From positions 80,183,928-80,247,927 of the forward strand of contig NC_089583.1 in the NCBI RefSeq assembly GCF_019320115.1: DNA of 64,000 nucleotides, in the 5' to 3' direction. Position 1 is the stretch's first letter. Every line of letters starts with the position of its first letter. Both the position numbers and the translations under genes were made by a program. This document shows positions 23,451 to 37,327 of this stretch, one piece after another. The notes below the pieces were generated by a model that was not told where the DNA came from, searched no databases, and saw only the letters and a program-made list of their open reading frames with translations. Origin of the DNA: Miscanthus floridulus. Taxonomy: Eukaryota; Streptophyta; Magnoliopsida; Poales; Poaceae.

Positions 23451-24857
23451 GTAATTGATGACAACTCTAAAAAGATATGGAAATTAAGCACTTTTGGATT
23501 TATGTTGCTTGCCCAAGCAATTTTACGATGTGTTAATGATTTTGGACAAGTACCACAAACCCAAATTGGTAGTATTAGCTCTCCCTACATATGTGCTAGA
23601 GTATTTGGTTTGAAGCTCGCACATATGCATAGATTGGAAATGTGGGAGAATAATTACTACCAGTGATGCTAAGGTGTAAAAAATTAACCTTTGAAGTGTG
23701 ATACCAATCAGAGTTGCACTTTTAACACCATCCTTAGCATCATGAGTAGTTGTTGGTATATTTAACGCACGCAGATAAATCCGTAAGCACACGTATACCA
23801 CTATAGCTTTCACTCGGAAGTATTCCAAGTATCGTATCCATAGGAAAACATGTAAGACTAACTACGATCTAACTTAACTAGGGGTAGCAATAAGGTTGAG
23901 ATAAATAGGAGCATAGAGAGGAAAACTAAGGTTCTCTAGTTCTGACTTGGGGTAAGCTATATCTTCTACTATTTAACTAGGGATATTTCTAGGGAAAGAC
24001 ACCTGCAGAGGATGCTTTTCTTCATAACCACGTCCTACTTGCACCTATAGATGGGAGGTGGACTACAAAGGATCAACGAAGCTATATAGTACATGCTATA
24101 TAGAACTAATGTCACACACGTGATCTACCACCATTTGGAATGTAGGGTGCATCCATGATTAACCTAAGTCTAAGCACCATGCTTACACTTACGATTAATA
24201 CTTTAACCTAGAGCGTCTATAGATTAAAGCACACAAAAGAGAGTCGTGATCCTGATGAACAATATAAACAATTACTTACTTGAATTAGAAGTTGATTACT
24301 CAAGAAATCTCGATGGTGAGTTCAAGTAGAACTTGGAAACACGAAGGTACAAGCCGTAGAGAGAGCACTGATAGGCTGACACCTCCTCCAAACTCTTCCC
24401 TCACTCTCTATCTCACTATTATTTACAAGATTAGATCCTATGGAGGACTAATCTTCTGTTGATAGCTGACTCTAATCCTCATGATATGAATTAGGGTTTC
24501 AGGATGGCTCTAGGGAGGGTGGTAGGGGCTGGTATATATAGGCTAAAGCATCCAACATGAGACCTTGGATAAAACTGACTTAAAGGACAATGTACATGCA
24601 ACTTAGTAGGCGGTGGAGAACCAACATTGCGACACGGAGGCTGACAGGTGGGCCTAGGTGCTGGGTGGCCTATAGGTGGGGCTAGCTAGCCCCATATGGC
24701 AGCCCCTTGGGGTCTACTTGTGTGGAGAGCCTCCTAGAGTCTTATAGAATCTTTCCACCCTGTTTACGCGGTGGAATTCCGTAATTTCCTTTGACGAATG
24801 GGTCCTCCTTGACGGTTTTCTAGATAAACCCTGCTGAAAACACAGATTCACTAAAAC

Positions 24858-27800
24858 TATAACATCCTAAAATTTGCTTCTTTTGAAATATAGCTAAAAA
24901 GATTTAATTTTGAATTATTGTGCTCATAAAAAACATAGGAAATAATTTTTTATTAAATTAAAATTCACCATAAGGTGTAGCAACACTGTTTTGCATACAT
25001 GCTAGTGCATTTGTTTCTTTGTTTTGAGTGGTTTTGGTTCAAAGTTCAAACCATTAAAAATATTTTTAAATGGATTTGAAATAAGCTTTGAAAAAAGAAA
25101 AAGAAAGAAGCCTTCCCTTCTCAGTTTGGCCCGAAGGCCTGCTCCCTTCCCCTTGCGACCCATCCCTCCCTCTTTGTTTCTGGGCCGGCAGTGCCCAGAG
25201 CTGGCTCTCCTCCCTTTCCCCCTGGCTAGCTCCGTTGTCCCTCTCTTCCACAGGCGGCCCAAACCCCGCTCTCTGTCGAGCCGGCCTAGCAAGCAGGCCA
25301 CGCCACATCATGCCTCCCCTTCCCTTGCGCGTAGTGGCTGACAGCCTAGCCTCGCCATCTCAGGACCACTTGTCAGCACATCCTTTACCTCTGTCGTAGC
25401 TAAAGCGGAGTCCACCGCCGAGAGTCCAAAGTCACCCCACCTCGTCTGCCTTGCCGTGCGTGCCTAGATGCTCCTTGGGCCATAAATAGTAGCCGCTTGC
25501 ATCGTGCCACCTCCCTACTGAGCCCTAGAGCAAGATGCACCCACCGAGTCACTGAGCTGCTACAACCCTAGTAGCCACCACCATGCTTGCCTCGTAGTTC
25601 CACCACTCCATCGTCGTCTAGGACCGCTCGCCGAGCTTCGCTAGGAGGTAAGCAAGCAGATGGTACCATGATAGCTCTCTCTCTCTGTCTCACCTTCTAT
25701 TACCGTAGTGCCATCGTAGTTGTTTTGTCAGAATCTTGATATGCTCAATCGAGCTGATGCATGCCTCTGTGCCTTCGCTTGTCTTCTGGATCCCCTAATC
25801 AAGTTCGACTCGCTCCGCTCTCCCTCCCATTGCTAATCCCATGGCCAATGATGCCCGGAACGTCGAAAACGATGAATGCCATGGCGCCACCGCGCACAGC
25901 GCCACTCCAATGACCCCCATTTCCCCATTTGATCTGCACTGCCCGATCTGAGATCAATGGCCTAGATTAGAAGATACCCCTTTGTCGGCCATTTTGCTAA
26001 AGAGCCCTCGCATTTTTATAGAATAGAACCCGTCGTCCTTGCAATTTTATTAAAGAGCTCCTATCTTTCTTCAAAATAGTGTCCATAGTCCTTTGCCGGT
26101 TTAAAATCAGATTTTATATATTTTAAATTTGAAAATCAAGTTCCATCTATTTACAAAATTGTCACTATCTTTATTAGGCCATATCTTCTCCATTTTAACT
26201 CCGATTTAACCCATTCCAATTGCATTAGATTTGTAACGACATAATCTACGCATTAGTATCAATGTTTTCCATGTCAAGTGCTCTGGTATTTTATGGCTTA
26301 ACGCTTAACTTGAATAATGATTATGCAATTGGATTTTTCTAATTAAAAGTAACTTAGGCTTTTCATCTTGGTCAATTATATGATTAGTTCTACCTTATTT
26401 TTCTAAATCAAGTATAATTTGACTTAACTCAATTAAGGTATTTCTCTAAAGTATCTTATACATGTTTTATATAGCTAAAATAAATAAAGCTTATAGTTTC
26501 TTTTTGAAGCAAATCTATCGATAGATGTATCTTTTTCACCATAGCTCTAATTAGAGCGCTTTTCACGTCTATGTGATCGTAGCAACGCGTAGATTTGATT
26601 TCAAATTCTTTTTCACTGATTGATGTATTGTTCTAATATAGTTATGTTGAATGCTATGCATGTTTGTTCAAATGCTTGTGTGGTGCTTTATGATCATGTC
26701 CAGTCGGTGAGCTTTACGTGTTGATCAACAAGGAGTTCCATTGAAGGTTTTGACCAGAAGAAGGATCTGAGTCTAAGGCAAGTATAGCATAGGATCTTCC
26801 TTGTTGTCCTATACACCTTTAATCATTTAATTCATACTGCATGTGTCTACCTTAACTACCACTAAGGATATCCTAGTCTTTTGAACCTGTACCTTGATAC
26901 CTATGGGGTATTGCATTGGGTAGTATGATGCTAGTGCTCAACTAAAGCCATGATCTTGTAACTTGACTAATGGTATATGCAATAAACATTAAAAGATGCT
27001 TTTTAGCAACATGGAACAAGAGGACTAGAGCATTGGGTTGTTTTTATGGTGCTCTAGATTCCTCTCCCTAAGGACTTATCTGTAAGTGATCATGCGGGAC
27101 TTACAGTACAACTGTGAGAGCTACATGGCTCTAGCTTTAGCTCAGTATGAGGACCTTTTTCTAGCTTGTTAGTGGTTACCTTTATTAGTGTAAGAATGGC
27201 TTGAGGAATCAGGTATAGTACGGCCTCTGTCCCCTTATATATAGGCTGCGTGTCATTGTGCCATCGGGAAGGGGGGCTCTACATCTGTTTGCCGAGTGAA
27301 TCTACTAGCCCTAACTTGTTAGATAAACCTTTGAAAGGCTTCATAGTGAACCCTGTTGACCTTCCTTGGAAGTGGGTCAAGAGATTAGCTACCTCGAGCG
27401 AAAGGGTAAATCATGACTCACAATGAAAGTGTACACCCTCTGTAGAGTGCAAAACTGGTATATCAGCCGTGCTCACGGTCATGAGCAGCCTTGGAACCCT
27501 TATAGAATAGATGATGAACATGGATGATACTGATGATAAAGATGCTCATTAATGGTTAATTGTTTATGCTATTCATTATTCATGTTTACCTGATCATGTG
27601 TTTATATGGGCTTGTGAATAAACTTGTTGCCACCCAATTGCTAAAAAATGACTCATTAAAAGCTAATCGCAATTAAATTAGTGTCAGCCTTTTGAGCCTT
27701 ATGAACCCCATGATATATTTGTTGAGTATGACATGTACTTACACTTGCTTTATTTTCAATTATTTGGATAAAAATTTTGGATGGGTACCATATTGCTTGA

Positions 27801-28002
27801 GTTTGGAGGAATTAGGCTTGTGATCGACTAGTCAGTTGTCCCTGTGGAATTGGAGTCTTCACCGGAAGATTGGAGTTGTCTTTCCGCTGTCTACTACCTA
27901 AGGTTGTATTCTTTATACTAAGTACATTATATATTGAGCATTGGCTTTTGATATTACCCTTATTTGTAGCTATATGTGAGATTTGACTTCCTGGGCTCAC
28001 AT
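24858..28002 (+). mobile_element. Gypsy LTR inserted in the Athila-like 3' LTR
   Basis: Comparison with the other Athila-like LTR (33516-34727) shows an extra ~3.1 kb here. It begins (T)ATAACATCCTAAAATTT. Its 3' third is clearly homologous to the reverse complement of 58433-60827, for example GTGAGATTTGACTTCCT and the preceding ~1 kb. The last ~50 bp of that LTR (to ..GGGTGCGATA) are missing. No internal domain accompanies it, so it is a solo LTR with a damaged 3' end. The GC-rich block 25100-25950 gives overlapping spurious ORFs. Confidence 0.75.
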
Positions 28003-28138
28003 ATGAAATTTATTAGTTTAAACTCATGAAATTTATTAGTTTAAACTCCTATACCTATGTTTGGTGATAAAATTAAGTATAAATATAGGTTTTGTTGATG
28101 GTTTATAATTCATGTTAGTGACCGTCAATAAGTTCCCC

Positions 28139-31100
28139 CAAGCTTAACCTTTGTCAGTCCTTGAGCAAAGCTAAACTTAGCAATGGATCAGGAGTTGCTA
28201 CAATGTTTTCACACCTCAAAAGTATACATGCGTTCAATCAAAAATTCTCCTCAGGATTAGAATAAACTGATCTGACTTTTGAACTTACCCATATTACCTT
28301 CAACCACGAGGCTTCTTAACCTTCACTTGGGTCTTGAGTAATTGAAAGATAGAATGATTAAGTCAAGCACTATGTCTCAAGTTCTTTGTTCCACCATTGT
28401 TCCAGAGTTTTTATAAGTTTTCAAAATAAAACTCAGAGATTCCATTGTATGACACTCTCAAGTCTCTCAATATATGTGGTATTTCTGGATCCTCACCAAA
28501 GGCAGTAAAGATGTTATGCCTTTTTTCTCTTCCTACAATTAAAGCTTATGTGGAGTTCATAGGTAGTGAGAAAGCTAGAGCATACTTGCAATGCATATAT
28601 TGTAAAGTCAAACAATGGATCCAAAGAGAGTTGAGTCATACAATCAAATCAAGATGTGCATGTGTGTGGATATATGGTGGATATATATGGTGGCTAATAT
28701 AATTCTACTATGCTCCTTGAAAACATTTCTCTCCTTTAAAACTTGGAAACATTTGCTAGAGAGCAGGGGCTACCTTATTCATCTCTCTTTCTCTTCTCTT
28801 TTTTTTCAGGCGGGCATCTAAGTACTCATTGTTTTAAATATCTCAGACACTTGTCCATTTTTTCTCATCTCTTTTTTTCTTCTTTTTTTATGAATAACTT
28901 TTGCAGAGCCCCATGTCCCTTTTCTACAACAAAACTTTCAGAGATAGCAACAAGAACTTGGAGCTTGGTGGATGAAAAACCTATCAAGCATGTTTTGTGT
29001 TCACTCCCAATGTAGGAGTAAAACATTTTTTGGTGGATCTAGATGGAAGGCATGTTTTGCATACTCCTAGTGTAGGAGCAATAGGTATCTGTGGTGTGTA
29101 CATGATCTTGATTTTAAGAGCATGACAAACCTCTCATAAGGGTCAACAAAGCTTGACAAAACTCAATGCAAAAGCAAGCAACATATATATGGAGGTTTTC
29201 CTAGCCTAAATAACATGTATGGCTCTGATGGGCATTCAAGCTTTGTCATACAGGAACTCATCATGTAGCATTTTTGTGTTTTCAAAAGATAAATCTCCAG
29301 AACTTTAGTGTCACTTGGAACAAAATAAACAACAGCTCATACCTTCTCATATCATATCCATCAATTACCTAGACTTAGATCAAGCATTCGCTACCCACGA
29401 GTTTCAAGTTTAGAGTAAATATTTATATCAAATTAGTCATATCCAAAACTCAAGAGAATTCGAGGTTGAAAACTAGGTCCTTGAAAGGAATTACAATAGA
29501 GCAACTATTCATCATTTCCATTAAGAGATTATTTTGAGTCCTCTTTATTTTATTCAACTCTTAAAAATAAATTAAAGCAAACTAAACACACCTTTTTATT
29601 TTGTTTTTAATTCACCATTTCTTAACTATTTAAAAGAAACTAAAACTAGAACAAAGGGAAAGCATACTTACCTAGATACACGGGAGTGCTTCTCCATCAA
29701 GCTAGCTCTTTCGGTGTGGGTTTGGTGTTTTAAGTCCTTCGAACTAGACTTCTCCTTGTGAATTTCATTGATCAAGTTCCTTGGTTCGCTCTAAAGATGA
29801 GGATTCTTTTGGTGGTGCCTCTAATGGTGATGTCACCTTTTTTCGCCAAACCCATCTTGGTTTTGAGTTTTGATTTTGGTTTAGTAGGTTCAGAACCTTT
29901 ACTTGTAGAAATTGGGGAATCGACTATCTTTCCCTTACACTTTGCTTGAAGTATGTCCTGCTCATAAGACAAGGTAGAGATCAAGTGCATTATCTTTGTT
30001 GGTGGGAAAGCACCAACAGAACCAAAATTTTATTCTTCTTCTCCAACCTTAGGCACATTGAATATGATGAAGTTGATGTTTATGTGCTTTGTTCAATTAC
30101 AACATGGGTGATAAGATCAAAAGATTGAGTACGAATGTAGCATTTAAGTATATTTGGCTAAAAGGGTTGAATTGCTTAACTCATGGAAGGATCGTCTATC
30201 TGTGCATAATGTATCAATCTTTACTTGATTATGACTATCATCTTCGAGAGATAGGCTGTGCAATATTTTAGGTCATTTGGTTAAAACTATGAGATCAAGA
30301 AAGTGGTGCTAGGAACAAGCTTAAAGACCATGTTGAGTTAGTCAGGTTGGATTAAGTGTTGGAGTTGTGACCCAAACATGTTTTGTTTCTTATTTATGTG
30401 CATACCAGAATCAAGAAAAAGCTTTTTAAATAATGACCATTTACGTTGGGATGTTACCTTTGTCATTGGAGCGTAATGTCACCATATGATGAAGGGTAGA
30501 TGACTCATGATGGTCCTTCCTATTTGCTTGAAGTTTTCCTTGTTTGGCTAGCCTTGCCGTATGAGTTGTTCATGAGCTTCTTGTCTCCTAGATTTCACCT
30601 CTTCTTTCTCATCCTTTTGTCATGCTATCTTTCTATTCTTCGATCTTTTGACACCTTGTTAGACCTTTTGCCTTACTCATTATTTTATGCCTACAAAGGA
30701 TTAGTGGACAACACATACCTGAAGGAAAATGCAATTTTGAAATATGGGTTGTTTGTCTAGAATTTTGTAATTTCTCTCTATGCTAATGAAAAGATAGTGT
30801 TAGAATTATTTTAGCATAGTTTTTGTGTATCATGTTCTATACAGGCATGGCTCAAGGCAATGGTAACTTGTAGCTAAAGACAAAGTGAATGATCTTTGAT
30901 ACTTATAGTTCTTTCATCCATGTTGAATGAGCCATGTCTTCTTTGCTCAATGTTATTGGAGTTTGTCATGTGCCTTGCTTCATCTCCAATTTGAATTCAT
31001 CTTGTGTCTTACTCAAATTGAATTGAGAGTTTCTTATAGGGGTTAGTCTAACAAAATATCTAGCACCTACTAAAGCAATTTTTAGTTCAATAACCAAACT

Positions 31101-31629
31101 GGACTCCATGTCTAATTTGATTAAGGTAGGCATTTTAACCTAAGCACCTCGCTTAATTTAAAAAACCTTTGGAAGTATGTCGAGTACTTCCAAACCAAAA
31201 CTTACTATGGTAGACAAAGGTAACATGAAAGCACTATAGAGATTTACTCAAACGGAGATGAAAGGACACAATTGTTATTTAGTAAATTGAGCATGTCTTA
31301 AAAGTAGAGATAACCAAAATAATTTAGCAACATGGCAAGAGATGTTTTTTAGGGAAGTCTATCCCCCATCTTGAATTTTGCAGAAAAATGAAGTTTGGAT
31401 GGATGTAATTAAATGTTGCATGATAAATGGTTGGACATACCTTGGGTCATCATCTTCATTCTTTTTGCTTCAAACCTGGAATGGTTAGTGACCAAAAATA
31501 CCCAAAGGAATGTTTTCACAATTATGTTTCTTTGCTCACTTCATAGGGGCATTACAACAAAAAGTGAAAGCTCATGTTATCTCCCAAAAGTGCTTGCTTT
31601 AGGACAAAAGCTCATCATTGGAAAACCTT
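28139..31629 (-). other. Noncoding 3' internal region of the Athila-like element
   Basis: This is a long AT-rich stretch without a supported gene. A minus-strand open piece at 29772-29990 (Lys/Ser-rich) may be the remnant of a small ORF. I see no RT, RNase H or integrase motifs on either strand. Confidence 0.5.
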
Positions 31630-32184
31630 CTAATTGCACTCAAGTTGGTGAAGTGGTTTCCCCTCCAACATCAACCTTTGTGTACCTATCTCAAGATTCA
31701 CACAACGAGATCTACAATATTCATGATAAACATATGTATCGATAACCACCCTTTTAAAGTCTTTATGAACAAGGAGAATGAGGGGGTTGAAGATCTCATG
31801 TGTGGCAATGTTGGAGAGACCAATTAATTCATGAGATTTCTCATGTGAGCATGGATTTGATGTGGTGTTCATGAAATAACTTCCATGCTCGTTGATGTTA
31901 TCTTCCTTTTCAAGCTCTAAGGGTGTTTCTTCATGAATGTCTATAGGCGGAAACATTGTCTCCATCATTCCATGCCTATGACATTCATTGGACATTTTAT
32001 TGTTCAAGATTTCCCATGGATTGGTTGCTCTCGGGTTGATCTCGTCTAAGGTCTCCTCCAAACTTGGATGAATTATGTTTATTAAAGAGATTGATTTAAA
32101 CTCACCGTTTGGATCTAAGCCAAGTTTGGATTCTACCCATAAGGCTTTGTCCTTATCCATCCATTCTTTAGCAATGGCATACAA
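31630..32184 (-). CDS. Uncharacterised 184-aa ORF of the Athila-like element
   Basis: The ORF is open for 184 codons, is acidic and Asn-rich, and ends with a Cys-Arg-Cys-containing motif followed by VNLEIGTQRLMLEGKP. It lies downstream of gag in the element's sense. I have an impression of similar ORFs in grass non-autonomous Athila-like elements, but I cannot assign a domain. It remained open while gag and pol decayed, which may be chance or retained function. Confidence 0.45.
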   Translation of the reverse strand: MYAIAKEWMDKDKALWVESKLGLDPNGEFKSISLINIIHPSLEETLDEINPRATNPWEILNNKMSNECHRHGMMETMFPPIDIHEETPLELEKEDNINEHGSYFMNTTSNPCSHEKSHELIGLSNIATHEIFNPLILLVHKDFKRVVIDTYVYHEYCRSRCVNLEIGTQRLMLEGKPLHQLECN

Positions 32185-32630
32185 GTTCTTAATACATTCC
32201 AGCCATTGTCATTGCTCTTTTTGGTCATCCTTGTGGCCTTCATGATTCCTATGCTTTGGTTGTCTTAGTGGATTTCTAGGGTCATCATGAGACTTAGGAG
32301 AGAGAGCATAAGAGGGATCATTAGAGTCAAGGATGGGTTGAAAGATGGGTTTAGATGAGACATCTAATGTGGACATAGAAGGGGAGAGGATAAGAATGGC
32401 TTCTAGATGGCTCAGCTCTCCTTATATGGCATTACTTGAAATGCCATCCTTCAATTCTTCTCAATGTCCTATATGGGAATAAGAACACTTTCTAAGAGAT
32501 CCCTTCTTGAGAGGATTTGAATTATATTCGCTCAAATGTCTCTTATGAAATGAGAATTTAATGTTCTCCCAAAATTAGCACCAAAGAGGTCATCCTTAAT
32601 TCCAACAGGGATTTTCAAAGGTGGAATTCC

Positions 32631-33413
32631 TTATTCTCTTGGGGGATTTTGGGGTATTGGTGGTTCAGGATTGATAACTAAATCTTGGTATTGAAGTGGT
32701 TGTGATTTGGCTATCAGAACTTTCTCTTCTTGATAGGGAGATGATTTCTTCTCTTTCTCGGGGAGTTCATTATGAATGCTTGTGTAGGGAGTCTTTTCAC
32801 TAGTTCTATCAAGCATAGCCCTTGCTTCACTAGTAGACAAATGAAGGAAAGCTCCTCTAAAGGCTGCATCAAGGGATTCCATGGAATACTTGCTAAGACC
32901 CATGTAAAAATATTGAAGAAGTACAGGGTCTTGAATGGCAAGGTCTAGGCCAGTGATGATGAGTTCATTAAAATGATCCCACGATGTACTAAGAGATTCT
33001 TCTTCTAGTTGTCTAAAATTTAGAACCTCTTTTCGAAGGCTAACCACTTTAGAGATGGGAAAGAAATGTAAACAAAATTTAGAGCATAACATTTCCCAAT
33101 CTCCTTGCATACTTCCTACGGTTTGACTATACCAATGTTTAGCTCTTCTCGTCAAAGGGAACGGAACACAACTTCCATCTTATGGTTTTGTTAGACATGC
33201 CAACAATACGCAAGCATGCACAGGTCTGTTCAAAATCTTGTAGGTGTGAGTATGGGTTCTTGTTGTCTTCTCCTGAGAAGGATTTATGCCTATCAATTTT
33301 ATAAAACACGGGCATAGCTCATAGCTAGGTGTTAGGATAGGTTCTGAAGATTTTGGTGGCTCTAGGCTTACGCTCGTGGGTTTAGCATATTGATAGATAG
33401 GAGTGGAATCCAT
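32631..33413 (-). pseudogene. gag: gag of the Athila-like element
   Basis: The core (33155-32631) reads RAKHWYSQ, then CSKFCLHFFPISKV, RQLEEESLSTSWDHFNELI and FYMGLSKYSMESLDAAF, the pattern of Ty3/gypsy retrotransposon Gag of the Athila type. The preceding ORF (33413-33180, MDSTPIYQYAKP) is probably the Gag N-terminus, separated by a frame break. Gag would form the virus-like particle. No protease follows. Confidence 0.8.
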
Positions 33414-33490
33414 GCTAAAAGAAAAGGTAAAATAAAAGAAAGAATAAAAGATAAAATGTTAAGCTAGGCTCGAAGTTAATTTAGTAATGT

Positions 33491-33508
33491 TCCCCGATAA
33501 CGGCGCCA
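33491..33508 (-). promoter_or_regulatory. Primer-binding site, tRNA-Asp type
   Basis: On the minus strand TGGCGCCGTTATCGGGGA lies a few bases after the LTR end. It differs from the usual Athila PBS TGGCGCCGTTGCCGGGGA at two adjacent bases. Confidence 0.88.
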
Positions 33509-34727
33509 GAAAGCTTGTTGGTATATTTAACACACACAGATAAGTCTGCAAGCATACGGATACTATTGTAGCTTTCACCCAAAAGTATTCCAAGTATCAT
33601 ATCCATAGGGAAACATGTGAGACTAACTACGATCTAACTTAACTAAGGGTAGCAACAAGGTTAAGATAAATATGAGTGTAGAGAGGAAAACTAAGGTTCT
33701 CTAGTTCTGACTTGGGTAAGCTATATCTTCTACTATTTAACTGGGGACATTACTAGGTAAAGACACCTACAGAGGATGCTTTCCTTCATAACCGCGTCCT
33801 ACTTGCACCTACAGATGGGAGGTGGACTACAAAGGATCAATGAAGCTATATAGTACATGCTATATAGAACTGATGTCACACACACGATCTACCACCATCC
33901 AAAATGCAGGGTCCATCCATGATTAACCTAAGTCTAAGCACTAGGCTTACACTTACGATTAATACTTTAACCTAGAGTGTCTATAGATTAAAGCACACAA
34001 AAGAGAGTCATGATCTTGATGAACAATATAAACAATTACTTACTAGAATCAGAAGTTGATTACTCGAGAAATCTCGAAGGCAAGCTCAAGTAGAACTTGG
34101 ATCCACCAAGGTACAAGCCATATAGAGAGCACTGATAGGCCGACACCTCCTCCAAACTCTTCCCTCACTCTCTATCCCACTATTATTTACAAGACTAGAT
34201 CCTATGGAGGACTAATCTTCTGTTGATAGCTGACTCTAATCTTCATGATATGAATTAGGGTTTCAGGATGGCTCTAGGGAGGGTGGTAGGGGCTGGTATA
34301 TATAGGCTGAAGCATCCAACATGAGTCCTTGGATTAAACCGACTTAAAGGACAACATACATGCAACCTAGTAGGCGGTGGAGAACCAACATTGCCACGCG
34401 GAGGCTAACAGGTGGGCCTAGGTGTCGGGTGGCCTGTAGGTGGGGTCGGTTGGCCCCACATGGTAGCCCCTCGGGGTCTGCTTGTGTGGAGAGCCTCCTA
34501 GAGTCTTCTAGAATCTTCCTATGATGTTTACGTGATGGAATTCTATAATTTCCTTTAACAAATAGGCCCCCCTTGATGGTTTTCTGAATAAACCCTGCTT
34601 AAAACACAGTTTCACCAAAACTCGTGGAATTTATTAGTTTAAACCCCTATACCTATGTTTGGTAATGGAATTAACTATAATATAGGTTATGTTGATGGTT
34701 TATAATTGATGTTAGTGACCATCAACA

Positions 34728-37327
34728 GTAGCTTGACAACAAAAATACTAGAAACCCCATGAGATCAATATTATAAGCAAGGTTCTAGTATTACATGTAG
34801 AAATACAAGCCTAGTTACTATCCTATGCATGCTAGTTATCATGTCTTCATTCAAGTTCTATAACTAGCATACAACACACAAGCATGTATATCAAATTTAA
34901 AAACTCATGAAATGCAAGCAAGCACATGAATATGCACATATCAAATGCAACCAATCAAAGTTCATGAGCTTGCCCCCCTACTTGTGTGCTTCTCTTGTCC
35001 AAGAATTTTGATCCCCTCATATTCTTCAATGTTGCTCCTTGATCTCCTCACATTCTTCAATGTTGCTCCCTCTTTGTCCATGTCCATGTCCAACTTCTAC
35101 TTCTTCGTCTCAATCTCTCCCTCAAGCTTTCATATCTTTGTACAATCTCTTCCCCTTTGTCATTAATTTCCATAAAAGGTGTGCATCTCTTGATACATAG
35201 GGTTGCTCTAGGGATAGATGGTTGACACTTGAATCTTGCATTTTTTATGTACACCACTTGTATAGCTCTTTAGACACCATGTGTAGGATCTTGTGACCTT
35301 GATACCAATTGTAGTGGGACTCCTCCCCCTATGTCATAGCATGTGTCATCCACTAGATAAACTTGAGCTCTTGTATGTGAGGGAACTTATTTGTCTTGAT
35401 GATCACTTAGAGTTAAGGATCACTTGTGGAACCACTGTCTTGTATGATTGATACCACATGTATAAATGTGATTCCACTTGAAAGAATTTACTAGCATGGA
35501 ACCACTTGTTGGATTTGTCGATAAAAACCATTTCTTGAACATTTGCTATATTCATGAGTACCATTTGTAGGATATCACTTATGAGTTGATCTAGACACCA
35601 CTTGTGAATTCTTAATGAAATATTTGAGTCTAGATACCACTTGAAACAAACAAACTAGATATCCATTTGTATTGTTGTCTTGTTCTTGTACTCTTGTCAC
35701 CATCATGAGATTCTATTATGACTTGAACTAGATAGATATGCCTAAGCTTCCAAGTCCGATTTGAACCCTCTCTAAGCTTCCTCACACACATTAAGAGGTT
35801 ATTTTATTGAAGTTGTACTTGTCACTTGTTGGCAATCTAAATTAAATCAAGTACTTGGGTTCACTAGCTCATGAGCAAACTCATATGCTTACCACTAGAT
35901 AAACTAATCATTCAAGCAATAGTGGTAGGCTATGAATTTTATACTTTCATTTGTCATGCATGATCCTACAAAAGCATGTACTATATACACTAACTGCATA
36001 CTAGTAAGGGTTGAAATAATCATGCATATTACAATGATACCTTTGCTATCTTGGAGTAGCGAATAGTCACATAGATTCCAATTCATTATTCCAATAGCAA
36101 TGTGAAGTCCAATTATAGCTTGGTGAAGACCAATCATCATAGATACAATCCATTCTTCACCCATATGAAATGAAAACCACTTATAATCAAGTGCACTAAC
36201 TTGTCGTGGTTGGCTTGCTTCATCATCTATCAATGCTTGCTTGAGAGAACCAAATGTGAGAATACCACTTGAATCTTTCATGACTAGCTCTCTTTTTGGG
36301 TGTTGCTTGCTTGCTAGATCAATCCTTTTGATTGCTTCAACTAACCATCTCAAATGTTCTTTGGATCACTACTTCCATATTAGCCTTCCAAGTATCACAC
36401 TTGCTTTACCTACAAAAGGCTGTAAGCCCCTACACATAGGAAGAAGTGACCTCTCCAAAGAACCATTCTTGACACTCATTTGAAATGACTTCGTTTGATT
36501 GATCTATATGATAGACTTAACTTGATGTGTAACCTTGAATCCTTCTTTAAGTCCTTTTCTTTCTACCAAATGATCTACAATAGTCTATAGAACTTAAACT
36601 TTATCTTCATCTTGAGCTTGGTTTTGATCTTCAATTTGAGTACCAAATGTGTGCCAAGTATATTCCACAATCAAATGGCCGTGTACTCATTGCTTGTCAT
36701 GCTTCTAGATCATCTCAAAACCAAACTTAGATACCTTAAACAATTATAAACATGATTCCAACTTGAGGACCTTTCAATCAAAGTGACTCCAAGTCAATCC
36801 AATAATTGTCACTTTCTGGTAGATTTTGTACTCTTAAAAGAAAAATACATATCTCCCAAAGTATAGATTCAAATACCATGAAATTTTGTGGAGATGTGCT
36901 TCACTAAGTCATCTAGCAGTTGTTAAAATTTAAGCTTCATTTGACTTCTAAATTGCTACCAGATTTCAATTCTTCCACTACTGCTACATGCTGAAAACTG
37001 CTGCACTGTAGCTGACAAGATCGACTTTAAAACTAAAGTATCTCTTATCCAATTCTCATGAAATTTATACAGCATCTTATACCATAAGCCTATAGCTTGT
37101 ACACTAATTTTCATGGCCATCCAATAAGTTTTGATCACTCAAACATGACTAAGATCACAATTCACTCAGATTTTCAAATATAGGACAAATTTTAATCACT
37201 TGAGCTATACTTCATCAAATATGAATCAAACTTGAAACTAACTTGTTTGAATACTTTCACAAGACATATATCCATTCAATGCACTCACTAATGGTCATCT
37301 TATGAATTTATCCAACACAAATCAATC
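34728..37327 (-). other. Noncoding internal region of the 38-kb element
   Basis: After the Athila-like element, the host copia interior resumes. The sequence is AT-rich with recurrent CCACTTGTAGG / ACCACTTG words and no open pol frames. It corresponds in position and style to 18351-19633 of the smaller copia element. Confidence 0.6.

Larger units (their letters stand above)
23751..34727 (-). mobile_element. Athila-like gypsy element, non-autonomous
   Basis: The 5' LTR is 33516-34727 (1212 bp) and the 3' LTR is 23751-28138 (enlarged by another LTR). LTR ends are TGTTGATGG...ACCAACA on the minus strand. The TSD is GTAGT on the left and GTAGC on the right (4/5). The PBS matches the tRNA-Asp type of Athila elements, and a PPT (AAGCTTGGGGGAACT) precedes the 3' LTR. 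The 5.4-kb interior has gag and one extra ORF but no RT or integrase that I can recognise. Confidence 0.87.

Noticed and set aside
25002..25399. Overlapping GC-rich ORFs of 80-105 aa
   Set aside because: Several frames on both strands are open because of base composition. They lie inside a gypsy LTR and show no domain.
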